A stretch of DNA of 64,000 nt, taken from assembly GCA_020536535.1 (NCBI GenBank), contig JAHLWZ010000842.1, positions 1 through 64,000 on the forward strand. Direction: 5' to 3'. Below, piece after piece: positions 32,148 to 43,686 of this stretch. The notes below the pieces were generated by a model, which made no database searches, was not told the DNA's origin, and saw nothing but the letters and a program-made list of their open reading frames with translations. Source of the stretch: Pelomyxa schiedti. Taxonomy: Eukaryota > Evosea > Pelobiontida > Pelomyxidae. Positions within the stretch are counted from its first letter, which is position 1, and every line of letters starts with the position of its first letter. A program made the position numbers and the translations under genes.

Positions 32148-34394
32148 TCACCAGAATTTAGGCACCAAAATAGCAGGGTCAAACACTGGAGGCACTCTGA
32201 CAGGCATGCCAACTTGTTGTTCAAAGTGGTCAAAGGACTGATACAGGTACCCAGCACTGCGAATTGTAAACTCAGCTGACCACTTCTGCTGCGTGATTCT
32301 GGTCACTTTGGCGGCCTCTTCTGAGCGGGGAAAGCGGTGCTGCAGGAGTGCCAGGGGGCTGACATAGACCTTGAGCAGGGTGTATCGTTTGATGTCAAAC
32401 TCGATCAGGTCATTCAGCGAAGTAAAGGTACAGTGGGCCTCTTCTATAAGATAAAGAATGGTGGAGACGTGGAAGAACTGCACCATGAACGGAAACGGTA
32501 GAACCAACTCGCGGGTCGTATTGAGGGAAGGATGTTTCTTCAAGAACGATTGTACACCCGAGGGAGGGTCATGGTGCTCTGCAAGATATAAGTATTTGAG
32601 AACTTCTGATGAGGGTAATGTTTCAAAGTCTGTATGGCTTTCAATCCACTGAACTGTTTTTTTGTTAGGACAAAATCCATTGGGAGGAACTTTACATAAA
32701 ACGGAAGAAGACAGAGACATCCGTAACAATTTGCGTCTACCGGCGTGTTGCATATAAATAAAGAAGTCTGGAACTTTGAGGCATAGAATATCGAGAACCT
32801 CCAGGGCGCTGTTGGTTGTACGAAATCCTGTCGCATCAAGAATGGCTTTAAAATCATCCTCTGTCATGCCTCTAACAGACGGCACAAAAAAATGTTCCAC
32901 AATGTGCTGCAAAGGAGTTTTAGTGGTTGTGAGGGACATTACAATGTGTATTAATTCATTCCCTCGTGTCCAAATAGCCCTTGTTTAGAGATCAGTGGCA
33001 AGAAAAACTAGGGTTGTTACTTTGGATTCTCAAGTATCATGTGAAGCTCTTTCATTTCATAGAGTGAAAAAAGTTGCCGCAATACGGGGGTTATGTCCTG
33101 TGATATCCAGTCTTTTTCTTTAAGTTGATTGAACGGTAGGATTCTTGCGTCGTCGGACACGGAACGGCACAATATTGTCAAGAAATCTGGGATCTTTTCT
33201 GGGTGTGCAACAAAGAAGGAGCGAGAAACTATGGGCGACTGAACAGCGAAAAGTGTTGCTGTTTGCTGGAGTTCACCACTAAACCGGGTAGGGTCTGGTG
33301 GGCATTGGTCCGGAAGAAGTTGGAGTAAAGCTTCAGATGACAGCGCCGCCGCCTTTGGCAGAATGGAACTGCCTGCTGTGCTAATTAATTTCTGACACTC
33401 GCTTACCACTTGACGCCAAATCTGGTTTTGTCATCAAAAGTAGTGGGGAAGATAAATCACCTCAAAGGCTGTATTTCTGGTTATCATCTCGGAGAGCAAT
33501 AGCTCGACACTTTGGCGCGACACAACCTTCAATAGGAGACTTGCAGGGAGTCCGACTTCTGTAGGAATATGGGACATTGGCATTGAAAGGAGTAGTCGGA
33601 GAGGTTCTGGTGAAGAACACATCGCAGCACCAGCTATGCCTTGCTCGATGCACTTGGAGGATATTTTGCCTCTAGAAATGAATGCTTTGAGCTGCTCGAG
33701 ATAGCCCTATGAAGCTAGGTCACACATGGACCCACGTAAGCGAACTGTACTTGGGCTGCAGAGCTCTCAAAACATCGCGGGGATATTTCCACTGGATAGG
33801 AATCTAACAACCAATCTTGTAGATGTCGGTCACCCCTATCAGTTGCTTGGAAAAACAGCTCTGCAACCTCCGCATAAGATTGAGTTACAGTGTCACCATA
33901 AGCACAGCACTCATACCATTTTTGATGAAAGGTTGTAGTGTGCATTTAGTGTCCTTTTCATGCACCTGGGCGTTTCCCACATTTTCTATCACCAAATTCA
34001 GGAATATCGACAGAGAAAAGCAAAGCGAAGCAAAACGGAAAACAAATAAGGGAAAAGTGAGAAAACCAGGAGAAGAAAAAAGGGTTTCCGTGCTCCCTAC
34101 CTGAACATCGATGTTATGTGACCACACGACAGAAGTGCCCTTGGCCAAAACCTTCGCCGCCAACCTCGCGTTTTTTAGGCTGCACAGACACAAGCAAGTG
34201 TAGGGTTGTTTCCCGTCGGTAGTCCAGCCCTCATGGTGATCTCTGAATAAATGGCGGTTGTTGCAGTTTATCCCGGTAGGAGGCCACGTCAACGCCTCCC
34301 CAACGATCTGGAGCTCCTCCAAGATCCGCTCCAGGCCCGTTTCTGTTTGACTTGAGTTGCCTGCCGTTTTTTTTTTTCCCGTTTGGTTTCTCAC
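32148..34394 (-). CDS. Unrecognised large protein
   Basis: Several minus-strand exons read as ordinary protein: about 34394-34100 (NRHLFRDHHEGWTTDGKQPY), 33945-33715 (AELFFQATDRGDRHLQDWLL), 33622-33434 (LRLLLSMPMSHIPTEVGLPA), 33409-33017 and 32939-32148. The last two are rich in Leu and aromatic residues, with LEVLDILCLKVPDFF and VLKYLYLAEHHDPPSG. The total is perhaps 650 residues, probably a helical repeat protein. I recognise no family. The start is uncertain: the most upstream frame has no ATG and may be preceded by a short exon. Confidence 0.55.
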
Positions 34395-34500
34395 TGTGTA
34401 GTGTTTTATTGGATTTTACGAGATTTTGACAAGGAAGCGAGATATGAGTCTTGGCACTGTGCGTTTCTCAACTAATCTTGTGCGTGTTGGTGTATCTCAT

Positions 34501-34940
34501 TTAGCTCTTGTTGGGTTGCTGAATGGTGTGGCTTTTACTCTTTGGAGGCTTGCTTCTTGTTGGGTCCTTTCTGGGCTTTTCTACAACAGGTTTGACCTTT
34601 GTCGTTTTCACGGCCGTGTCGACGGCAACGTCCTCCACAACGTCGATAGCATCGTGAACACCTGCAGGTGGTTTGGTCCAAGGGACGGGGGAAAAAAAAA
34701 ACGCAACAACCTAAAAATTGCACATACACGAAACGCACAAGTACAAAAAAGCAGTAAACGGAAATTCAAAAAGAAACAAGAAAAGAGAAAGAAAAAAAAA
34801 TAGGGGTGACTAGTACCAGAGGCCACGATGCCCTTTGGTGTTTCCGTTGCGGGGTGCGTGTGTGTCGGCTGCGCGTGCCTCACTCCTCCGACCTTGGCGG
34901 CGGGCGAGTGCCCAGGAACCGTCGTCTCTTCATCCGTCAT
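34501..34940 (-). CDS. Small acidic/basic protein, about 95 residues, unknown
   Basis: ATG at 34940 gives MTDEETTVPGHSPAAKVGG... ending KGIVASG. A pyrimidine-rich intron ending CTGCAG near 34664 joins in frame to VHDAIDVVEDVAVDTAVKTTKVKPVVEKPRKD and a basic tail with a TAA at 34501. The intron has clean GT-AG ends and restores one frame, which supports a real gene despite the small size. No known family; probably disordered. Confidence 0.55.
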
Positions 34941-35157
34941 TCTTATCTTTTTTTTTTTTTTTTGTTCTTTTTTCGTGTTTTCTTCTTGTTTCGAAATTCG
35001 TCGGGCCAGTCTGGGCTGATGGGATCGTTCGATCCAGTGAGGGAGTGCATTCACCACGTTATGACTTGTGAAACTTGGCACGTGAATGAACTCCCCCACT
35101 CTGTTCCAAACATCAAGAGTGGATAAGAAGAAACTTCGGTTACCGTTTGGCAGTTTG

Positions 35158-38100
35158 ATGGGTGGTTCGCAGTCGCAGGAGGGTGCTGCACCCGTGCCCC
35201 CTCCGCCGCCCCCTCCCCCTCCAAACCAACTCCAAACCCCCGAGCCCCGTGCCCGCGACGTCCCCACGCCGCCCCCGCCGCCGCCTCCGCCTCCGCCTCC
35301 CCCGCCCCCTCTGTGCGGGGACCCCCCGTTCTGGTCGTACCCAGCGCCATACGCAGACCCCTACCCATGCACATACACCCCCGGGCCCCCGCCTCCGCCG
35401 GCTCCTCCTCCTCCTCCTCCTCCGCCGGCTCCTCCTCCTCCTCCTCCTCCTCCTCCTCCTCCTCCGCCGCCGCCGCCGCCGCCGCCGCCTATCCCTGGGC
35501 GGACATGGGGGGCGCGGGGCGGCCATGGGTACAAGTACCGCCTTGGGCTGCGCGACATACTCTGTTCTTGTGAAATAAGGGCTCATGTTCATGACCTGTG
35601 TGCAAATGTATGCATTGATTGATTGATTGATTGATTGGTTGGTTGATTGGTTGCTGTTGGCTGGTGATGAGTCTGGTGTATGTTAGTAGGAATAGCTTCA
35701 AACACATGAAAAGGTCCAGTTTGTTCAGACTTATATGAACGATACAGAAACTCCACTGGAAGCCATGTGTGCATTCAAATCTTTTTTCCTCTGTTGCCAA
35801 AAATCAATACGATTTAGTTACGAGTTCCCTCTCTCTACCGATTCCACCATTACTGAATTTATAGCTGATGTCAATGGGAAGAAAATTGTTGGGAAGGTAC
35901 TCCAAATCTCTGAAAAAGCTCTTGTCCCAAGCTAATTATGTGCAACAGCTACAAGAAAAGCAGAAAGCAATAAATAAATATGATGATGCCCTGGTAGAAA
36001 TTCCTTTTTCTACTACGTTCTTAAAGACACTAGGCATCAGGACACGAGGCCATGCTTGGGGAGGTTAATGGTGCTACAAAAAAGGTCTTCAAGATTTCTG
36101 TTGGTAAATTGTTCCCAGATTTCCTTTCCCTCCCACAACTTCTCAGGAAACCTTGGACCCAAGGAAACTGCAAAGAGTAGTTCCAAAGTATTTCTCTTAC
36201 ACCTCCCTTATTTAATTAGTATCAATCACAATGGCCACTGAACTGCCAACTTCCAAAGAAGAGACTTTACTTGTGCTCCCAGCATCAATGTTTCCGGCTA
36301 GGAGTGTTGAGTTAGTGATCGATGCCACAATTACACTCAGCCAGGAGATAAAATCTGTATTGTGCCGCACCTTCTCTGGTGTTAAGGAAAGCATGTTCTT
36401 GGTTTACCCATTCTAAGTCTTTTTAGGTTTCCGATACTGATTCCCCATATGTGAAGCTTATGCACTTCCAAACTGTTACTGGTTTCTTATTTGAAATATG
36501 TTTACCAACTGACCACAAGAGCAGGACTACAAGGAAGAGATTTCGAAGTTGTGATTACACCAACCCATCCTTATGTTCCCTCGGCTATCTTAGAGATCTC
36601 CCCAGATAAAAAAACTCGTGCTGTAATGTTGTCATTTTTCCCGGAATGGTCAAACATTGATCCTGACCTGTATGACCCTGCTGGAGAAATTATATTCCTT
36701 ATCGATAGGTTTGCTGTCGTCATATTTAAGATTTAATGTTAGATTAGGTCTGGGTCAATGGGTGGTTCTCCAATAAGAAGAGTAGGAGAAACAATGGAGT
36801 TATTTTTACGCAGTCTGCCTCAGAACTGCAAATTCAACGGTTTAAGTTCCCAGTGAAGAAGAGGGATTAAACTTCTATTAGTGGTTGGTTTTGGATCTTA
36901 TTACGAGAAGCTATTTCCTACGAGTCAGTTGTACTCCTCCAGCAGTCTAGAAATTGCTGTGCGTCATGTGCGATCTCTCACTGCTGACCTTGGAGGGACT
37001 GGTTGGGTCTCAAATTTTTAGAAAGCTATGCTAAGTAAGTCACCATGCAGATTTGTATAAACCATTGGAAAACATCCTTTCTGAGCAATGTGATGACAAT
37101 TACCCAAGGCAAGTATTCATTCTCACAGACGGTGCTGTTGACGAGAAAGGACCTACCATTACCATCGCTCAAAAGAAATGCAAAAGAGTCAGAGGTCTGC
37201 ATGATTCAACCCTATCATTTGCAAATTCGCCCTTTAGTATTTACATTTGGGATTGGATCATCAGTAGACCAAGATCTCGTATGTAGGCTTGCACAAGCAG
37301 GCAAAGGCAGTGCTGTTTTTATTGAATCCCCATCTGATATTAAAGCGAATGTACAAATCTTTCCTTAATTGTTAAAGAAATGACAATTTATTTCAGGTTA
37401 TGAAGCAACTTCAGGTAAGGACCTTATTGCCAAGCCTACTGATATTCTAATCTGGTACAAGAAAGCCTTAGAGCCAATGATGAGAAAACTGAATGTTGTT
37501 TGGCCAAATGGCTTCAAGCCCCTACAGGCTCCTCAAAGTTTGAGGCCAATTTTTAGTAAGGAACGGTTGATTGTGTATGCACTGCTTGAGTCTCTTCCTC
37601 AAGAGACTGGTGATGGAAAAACAAAACTGCCTAATTCTGCTATGGAAGTTGTACTAGAAGGGATAGGGCCAGATGGGAATTATCTGCAATTCCCTGTGAC
37701 GTGGACACCAAGTTCCTTTCCTGTACCGCTCTAAGTTTATAATTCCTTTGCACAGATCAAGAAACTGTTGGGACTCTTGTGCATTCTCTGGCCGCAAAGA
37801 AATTAATCCAGTAACTGATTCATCTTCGAAAACTCAATGATAACATCTATTCAGTGAGTTGGAGGAGTCACCGACTCCCGAATCACGCAGTAAAATCCTT
37901 GAGCTCTCTTTGAAATGGAACGTTGCCAGTAGTATGACAGCCTTTGTTGCAGTTAGCGATCGGTACTTATTCGTCTATTTTCGTCCACTCAACATTCCAA
38001 GATCTGAACCAGTGGAGGGTACCATGCAGACCGTCTCGGTTCCTCATGGACCTCAAACAGACCCAGCAACAAGTGTAAGTTCTACCATATGCTATTTCTT

Positions 38101-39147
38101 TTTAATGCAGTATTTCCCCAGCAACTTCTCGCAACAATCACCCACGGGATGTCTCTGAGGTCTACGCCGTCGCCAGCCACAACTGCCTCGCCATCGTCCT
38201 CACCTACCCAAACCCAGATATTAGGTAGCCTTTCACGCAGGCTTACTTTGCAAACTTCAGACGACGAAGACGACTCTGACGAGCCCTGGAGCGACGGCGA
38301 CTCTGCCCCGCCGGCGAGACCTGCGGCTCCGGCCTCCCTGCCGCCACCACCTCCGCCACCACCAGCCGCATCCTTATCTCGCCCTTCGACCAGACACGAC
38401 CCCCATGGTGGTTCTTCAGCCCCACCGCCGCCGCCGCCCCCGCCACCCGGATGCAGGGGCTATGGTGGCTCTCCCCCGCCGCCGCCGCCGCCGCCGCCTC
38501 CACCACCACCTGGTCCTCCGCCTCCGCCCACGTCCCGGCGTCCGTCGAAGCCTGGCCAGGCTGATGGTGGCTCTGGCTCGCGCCCGCCACCGCCGCCACC
38601 TCCTTTACATCACCCCTCGGCTCCTCGTCACCCACCGCCACCACCAGGGGGTGCTGAGGGTGCCTCGGGCTCGCCTATGCCTCCGCCTCCCCCTCCGCCG
38701 CCGCCACCGCCGCCGCCTGGTTTATCATTCGCTCCTCCTCCACCGCCTCCGGCCGCTTCTTCGTACTCGCCGCCGCCGCCGCCACCGACTTCCGGGGGCC
38801 GTTCGCAACCGAGTGCATCGGGAATAGATGGAATCATCTGCCTACAGGAAATCGACGGGAGCTGGCTCAAAGCCAGTGCGATTTCGATTCTGGGGGCCGG
38901 GCCCTGCTCTTCCCTACCCAGCGAACTACAACAGGCACTGACTCCACAGGAAAGCGAGCTTATTGCGACCATCTGGTGCACGGCTCTCGTGGTTTCCTGG
39001 GTGACCAGGACTTACTCTAGTGACCAAGTCACGTGGCAGCTAATTGTACAAAAGGCCCGGAAGTTCATAGCCATCACAAAACAACGATTACACGCACCAG
39101 CACAATTCGACATCTACCAAGCAGCACACAGTGCATTATTCACATAG
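35158..39147 (+). CDS. VIT/VWA-domain protein with polyproline regions
   Basis: ATG at 35158 gives MGGSQSQEG, a plausible N-myristoylation start, then a long polyproline exon. A VIT domain follows (NDTETPLEA, YEFPLSTDSTITEF, GKKIVGKV, KYDDALVE). Then a VWA domain: FLIDRSGSMGG (complete MIDAS DxSxS, joined over an intron near 36711-36748), LGGTDLYKPL and ILTDGAVDEKG. After a conserved middle (KKALEPMMRKLNVVWP..., RSKILELSLKWNVASSMTAFVAV) comes a second, Pro/Gly-rich block. The VWA-family tail is next (IICLQEIDGSWLKA..., TWQLIVQKARKF). VIT-VWA proteins include VWA5A and PARP4; no PARP domain is present. The MIDAS suggests metal-dependent ligand binding, and the polyproline could bind profilin or SH3 domains. 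Confidence 0.85.
35262..35505 (+). repeat. CCN repeat encoding polyproline
   Basis: Runs of CCG/CCT/CCC triplets encode three polyproline blocks of up to about 20 residues, separated by one tyrosine-rich segment (FWSYPAPYADPYP). The repeat makes all other frames open (Ser, Arg, Gly or Ala runs), which are artefacts. Confidence 0.9.
35615..35652. repeat. GATT/GGTT tetranucleotide repeat in an intron
   Basis: About nine TGAT or TGGT units lie just after the polyproline exon of the VIT/VWA gene, in what must be intron because the exon frame has ended. Confidence 0.75.
38340..38800 (+). repeat. Second polyproline/Gly-rich coding block
   Basis: This in-frame block of Pro runs of 5-14 residues, separated by Gly/Ser/Tyr, resembles formin FH1 regions in composition. 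No FH2 domain follows; the C-terminus is VWA-family instead. GC content here is much higher than in flanking exons. Confidence 0.85.
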
Positions 39148-39481
39148 CCTCTTTGCCAATGACAAACAACACAACCCTTTGTACTTCATGTGCAAACAAA
39201 GGAGAAAACGACTTTTCGTGTAACAACTTTCTTCGATGGAGGAAAGACTTCATTCCCATACAAGGAACCCGAGGAAATCGCCAGGTCCGCCTAAGGCAAA
39301 CTACAAGCCGAAAAAGCCTGAACAATGGAAAAAGCAGACAGACTTTTCTAGTTGAATTTCTTGATCCCTCCCAGGAGAGAGTCTTCTTGAACTGTTTCTT
39401 CCAAAGCTTAAAAGCCCGAAAGAAACACAAAAAAAATAAACAAACAAACACCCACTCCTCAGAAGGGATTAATACACCACA
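39148..39481. other. Intergenic spacer between VIT/VWA and TauE/SafE genes
   Basis: 334 bases, same-strand neighbours. An open plus frame runs from 39033 to 39485 but has no family signal and is Lys/Asn-rich. I read it as 3' UTR plus the next promoter. Confidence 0.4.
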
Positions 39482-41108
39482 ATGAGTATCTTCTCATCTA
39501 CGTCGTTTTACAACTCGTCGTCCTCGTACGTCGTACCTCCGCCCGAATCTTCCGACGATGGAATCCCTACGTGGGTATATGCCGTCATTCCATTTATCTC
39601 GTTCTTTGGCGAGTTAGTAGGTAGACCACAACCCGACACAAGATAGAAAAGCCCCGTGTTGGAGTTTTATAAAATTTTAACACAAATTAGATAGCTCCAT
39701 TGGAATGGGGTATGGTACTACTCTGGTGCCAGTCCTGATGACTCCTGCTTTTCACCTTGAAAGAAAGACTATTGTCCAGTCTGTGCTAGTGTCAGAACTG
39801 TGTACTGGACTTCTGGCAACTATTTTCCACCTCCTGTTCAGAAACGTAAATTTCGGTGTGCTTGCTGGGTACTTGGTTATTGGTTTCCTAACACTCAACT
39901 TCAGGGTGCAACCCAAATAAAATTCTGCCCAACAAGCTTGTAAAGTGCTTGAAGCTGGATAAAAACTACACCGACGAAGTTAAAAAGGAAATTGAGAAGG
40001 AGGGTCTTGGAGAAGAAGCAGTATTTACCCTTTTGCCCACTCTTCTTATTCTTATTTCTGAATCCTATTCAGCTAGAGGCACTTGTTGACGAATATATAG
40101 AAGATGACCAACACAAGTCCTCTCCTCCTGTGTCCCCAGTTTCTTCGCCGGAGATTGACCCCGCCTTATCTCCAGACATAACAGTGAGTGTCAACAAAGT
40201 CGAAGAATTTGATGTCGAAGGTCCCACTGAAGACCCTCTTGCATGGTATTGGAAAGCATACCTCACGATGAAAAGATTATGGACAAGAGATTCACAGGTC
40301 AGTTCACTGCCTCATCTGGAAAGGAAATTCCTCACTTACATGATCAGGTGGTTACACTTTTGGTTCTCTTTGGAGTGGTGGGAACTATAATAAGCACTAT
40401 CATCAATGCCAAGTATGGTTGGTCAAAGAAACAGAAGTACGCCATCAAGATGTACGTGGCAGTCATGGTCCTTTGCATGGGACTCTGCATTCTGGTTTTT
40501 ACCACTTTCAAATTTCTTGTAAGTACCAGCCGTATTCGGGATATTCCAACTAATTAGGATTAGACAAAATATGCTTGGTGGAAAATAGCTATCCTGGGTC
40601 TCGTTACAGGGTTTAATAAAGGTATCAGCGGAGGTGGCTACGGTCCAATAGCAGTATCAGGCCAAATGGTAGACAAGTGAGACTAGTGTATCTTTCTGCT
40701 GATACAAAAATAGATATGCGGAAGACCCCAAAAAAATGCTATTGCTTCTACTTCAACCGCAGAAGCTATTATCAGTCTTTCTGGAATCATTTGCTCTCTT
40801 TCATCAAATGCAATCCAGGGAAAGAGTAAGTGTCTCTTTTTCACACTGAATCTGATTAGTCTCCAGATAGCAAGGAGCAGTACTCACTTGTACCATACCT
40901 GATAATCGGCTCGTGTACTTCTACGCCCTTTGCCGCTTATTTCACACGCATAGTGAAAACAAAAGCCCTAAGATACATTGTTGGGATTGCAACTACTTTG
41001 CTTGGGGTATCTTGTTGTAGAGGGGAGAAATTTTTGACTTGCTCACAGGTTTACTCCATTATAGCCGCAGTACTATCGTACAAGGGCATATGGTCTGGTG
41101 CTGAGTAA
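39482..41108 (+). CDS. TauE/SafE-family (TSUP) anion permease
   Basis: ATG at 39482. Several hydrophobic segments are visible: YAVIPFISFFGEL, SSIGMGYGTTLVPVLM, SELCTGLLATIFHLLF, VVTLLVLFGVVGTIIST, YVAVMVLCMGLCILVF, WKIAILGLVTGFNKGISGGGYGPIAV, YLIIGSCTSTPFAAYF and IVGIATTLLGV. The two half-signatures (GMGYGTTLVP and GISGGGYGPI) fit the TSUP inverted repeat. A large acidic Ser/Pro loop (ALVDEYIEDDQHKS... near 40070-40250) sits between halves, probably cytosolic. The family exports or imports sulfite, organosulfonates or other anions; substrate unknown. The stop is TAA at 41106. Confidence 0.82.
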
Positions 41109-41402
41109 ACTCTCTTTCTGATTTCTATCAAACAGTAGCTACTATTATTACATCAAATAATCTTGTTTTCCTGTTCTGAATAAGCAAGCAGGAAGAACAG
41201 AAAAAAAATGAAATATTATTTCGAATTCTGTTGTTCTTTATACTGGGTTTTCGTATTTCTTAGGTCACTTCTGCTCTGATTTCCAGAGGGTGCCAACTGT
41301 ATAACTCCAATCGAGAAGGATAGTAGTGTTTTGATGCCTGCAAGAAAGTAAAGAGTGTAAGAGGGCAGAACGGCTCAAATTGGCAACCGTAGAAACCTGG
41401 AA
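41109..41402. other. Convergent gap
   Basis: About 290 AT-rich bases between the ends of the TauE/SafE and macrodomain genes. Only short frames are seen; probably both 3' UTRs. Confidence 0.45.
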
Positions 41403-41971
41403 TCACGGGTAGAAATAAACAGTTATGGATACACCAGTGCCATCGAAAGCACTCTGCACAAGGGGCTTCACTTTTGACCACTCCAAACCATCCAAGCCAC
41501 AACCAATTGCCGGCATCGCGAGGTTTGTGACCCCTTTATCCATGCAGTGGGCTGCCAGCGATTGCAGGCCTCTCTGCAGGTCCTGGTATGTGGCCTTGCT
41601 CCAGTGTTTCTCCTTGTTGACTATATTGAACACCCACCGAGATGGCGGTCGAGCTATTGCCCCAACATCACCAACCTTCGGTTTTTTTTTTTTTTGTGAG
41701 TGATTTGCATATCAAAATAGAAGTAGTAGAAAAGTGAGAAACAGGGTTATGTTTATGTATTAAAAAAAAAGGGAAAAAAACAAAAAAGGCTGAAAACAAA
41801 GCACACACAGACAGGTTCATGGACTGCAACTCAGGCCTCATGTTCCCAAACCTCTGCGTGAACTTCACTACTATTCCTTTGCCCATTGCCAGATCTCGCG
41901 AAATGCACTGCACCATGGAGCACGACGCCGGCGCACTAAACAAGTCCCCGTGTACCTCCCTGATCGACATA
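41403..41971 (-). CDS. OARD1: Macrodomain ADP-ribose hydrolase, OARD1/TARG1-like
   Basis: ATG at 41971 gives MSIREVHGDLFSAPASCSMVQCISRDLAMGKGIVVKFTQRFG. After a T/A-rich intron the second exon gives VGDVGAIARPPSRWVFNIVNKEKHWSKATYQDL, then VTNLAMPAIGCGLDGLEW and TVYFYP. This aligns closely by eye with human OARD1. The catalytic Lys (NKEKHWSKATY region) and Asp (GCGLD) of the TARG1 mechanism are present. It removes ADP-ribose from acidic residues or deacylates O-acetyl-ADP-ribose. At about 150 residues it is a stand-alone macrodomain. Confidence 0.9.
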
Positions 41972-42060
41972 GTCTCTTTGTTTCCAATCAAATGACCAGC
42001 TGATCTGTAATCAGCGGGGATGATGGGCTAATCATCCTATTGTCAGTTAATTCGCAACAA
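41972..42060. promoter_or_regulatory. 89-base divergent gap, macrodomain and isochorismatase-like genes
   Basis: Start codons on opposite strands are 89 bases apart. A shared bidirectional promoter is likely from spacing alone; I recognise no defined motif. Confidence 0.45.
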
Positions 42061-42999
42061 ATGAGCCGCGGCGGACCGCGGTGGCGCATGGGGTACACCA
42101 GCAAAGAGGTGGGGGAGATGATGGAGGCGGTGGGGCCCTACGCTAGGCCCATGTGTGGCAGGTGGCCCAGCGCCGAGGAAAAGGGGCGCCTGGCCCTGCT
42201 GGTAGTGGACATGCAGCGGGAGTACGGGCCAATGGCCGCCGCAGTGGCCGGCAACGTGGCAGCGCTCGTGGCCGCGTGCAGGGAAAAGGGCATACGGGTG
42301 CTCTACACACAGGTGGGGCGGGGCTTCCTTCACCTTTTCTCGTTCTGCGTGGCCGTTCGCACCGCTATTGTGGGACATACTTCCTCACTTTTTTTTTTTT
42401 TTTTCAGCATGGGCATGAGGACTTGGAGGAGGACGGGGGGATGTTATATGAGTTTTGGGGTGAGTTGCCAATGAGGGGTTCAAAGGCATGGCAGTTCATA
42501 CCAGAAGTGCAACCACTGCCCAGTGAACATGTTGTACACAAGGTGTGTGCATAAAAAAATAAAACAAAACATAACAAGAAGAAAAAAAAAAAAAACAAGT
42601 GACTTTCTGAGTGTGAGCAGCTACTTTGCGATTATGCTGATTGATTTGTTGCTCCCTAGAAAACGTACAGTGGCTTTCTCAACACTGATTTGGAAGAGAC
42701 ACTTGTATCATATGGCACAACGACTTTGATAATTGCTGGCGTGTTAACAAACTGCTGCTGTGAGACAACTGCAAGGGACGCCTTCAATCGCGGGTATCTT
42801 TCACATTACCAACAACAAACACGAAAAATCTTTGAAACACAAATTCACACTCTCAAAGGTACCGAGTAGTGTTTGTTCCTGATGCAACTGCAACAAGTAG
42901 CAAAGATCTCCACCTGTCCACACTCAAAACACTGGCTTATGGGTTCACCTACATGGTTCCCACTGCTGAACTCCTAAGCGCTTTGCGATCCCGCTACTA
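42061..42999 (+). CDS. Isochorismatase-like cysteine hydrolase
   Basis: Four exons. The first has LALLVVDMQREYGP (catalytic Asp of VDxQ), then REKGIRVLYTQ and, after an intron, HGHEDLEEDGGMLYEFWGEL. The third gives KTYSGFLNTDLEETL (catalytic Lys, KxxxSGF) and VLTNCCCETTARDAFNRG (nucleophile Cys). The end is VVFVPDATAT and TAA at 42997. The triad is complete. Family members hydrolyse isochorismate, nicotinamide, ureidoacrylate and similar amides. An N-terminal extension of about 45 residues precedes the fold. The substrate cannot be told. Confidence 0.9.
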
Positions 43000-43169
43000 A
43001 ATCTACTCTGCCTCGTATCTGAATTTCCCTTCATTTTTCAAATTGGTTTTTAGTTCTGCGACTACGTATTTTTTCCCAGGAAGTGCGGCGTTGGCGACCG
43101 GTTTATTAATCATGTCGCTGTCGGGGCTGCCGGTTGGTGGCGAAAAAATCGAGGCATCGGATCGGCATT

Positions 43170-43669
43170 ATGGTTTATGTAAGCTGCTGGTTGGTGCAGG
43201 TGGTGTTGTGGATGTGGGTTACGGATTATGGGATGGTCAGTGGCACTTACGACCCTGGTCTCGTCGGCCGGTCGTTCGCTTATGGTGACTATGACTTTGG
43301 GCAGAACGCCACCACATCTCTTCAGAGTGAATTATGGGAGAGCGGTAGGTCAACGTACACCTGTGGATTGGACCTGCCTCAGTTGCAAAAGATGAGCGAG
43401 ATGCTGGGCGACAAAGCAAAGAACATGAAGCGGAATTCTGTTGATGATCAAGATTATGGGTATGATATTTCTTCTATCTCCCCTGTTTTAGGGCTCATAC
43501 GAAAACATCTGATGTAGCAGAAGAAACAACGCAAATGGACGTGGAATTTTGGCGGCACAGGCAGAACACTTGGTCAAGCACATTAGAATTCACCCAGAAT
43601 ATTTGCTGAACACTTTGTCTTGCCTCGAAGTCGGACAACTTGTAGACTTGGGGTACAATTCACTGTGAT
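43170..43669 (+). CDS. Small unknown protein, or 5' exons of the next gene
   Basis: An open frame from ATG 43170 reads through DYDFGQNATTSLQSELWESG and LQKMSEMLGDKAKNMKRNSVDDQDYG. A further exon gives AEHLVKHIRIHPEYLLNTLSCLEVGQLVDLG, with a TGA near 43669. The helical, soluble character does not fit a metalloprotease, so I favour a separate gene. The alternative is that it forms the N-terminus of the leishmanolysin-like gene, whose own signal peptide I could not find. Confidence 0.45.
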
Positions 43670-43686
43670 AATTCTTTGGTTTCTTA

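Noticed and set aside
35140..35592. Arg-rich, Gly-rich and Ser-rich frames opposite and beside the polyproline block
   Set aside because: They are frame shadows of CCN repeats. Only the proline frame has a proper ATG and links to the VIT domain.
38155..39147. Formin
   Set aside because: FH1-like polyproline is present but no FH2 domain follows; the tail is that of VWA-family proteins.
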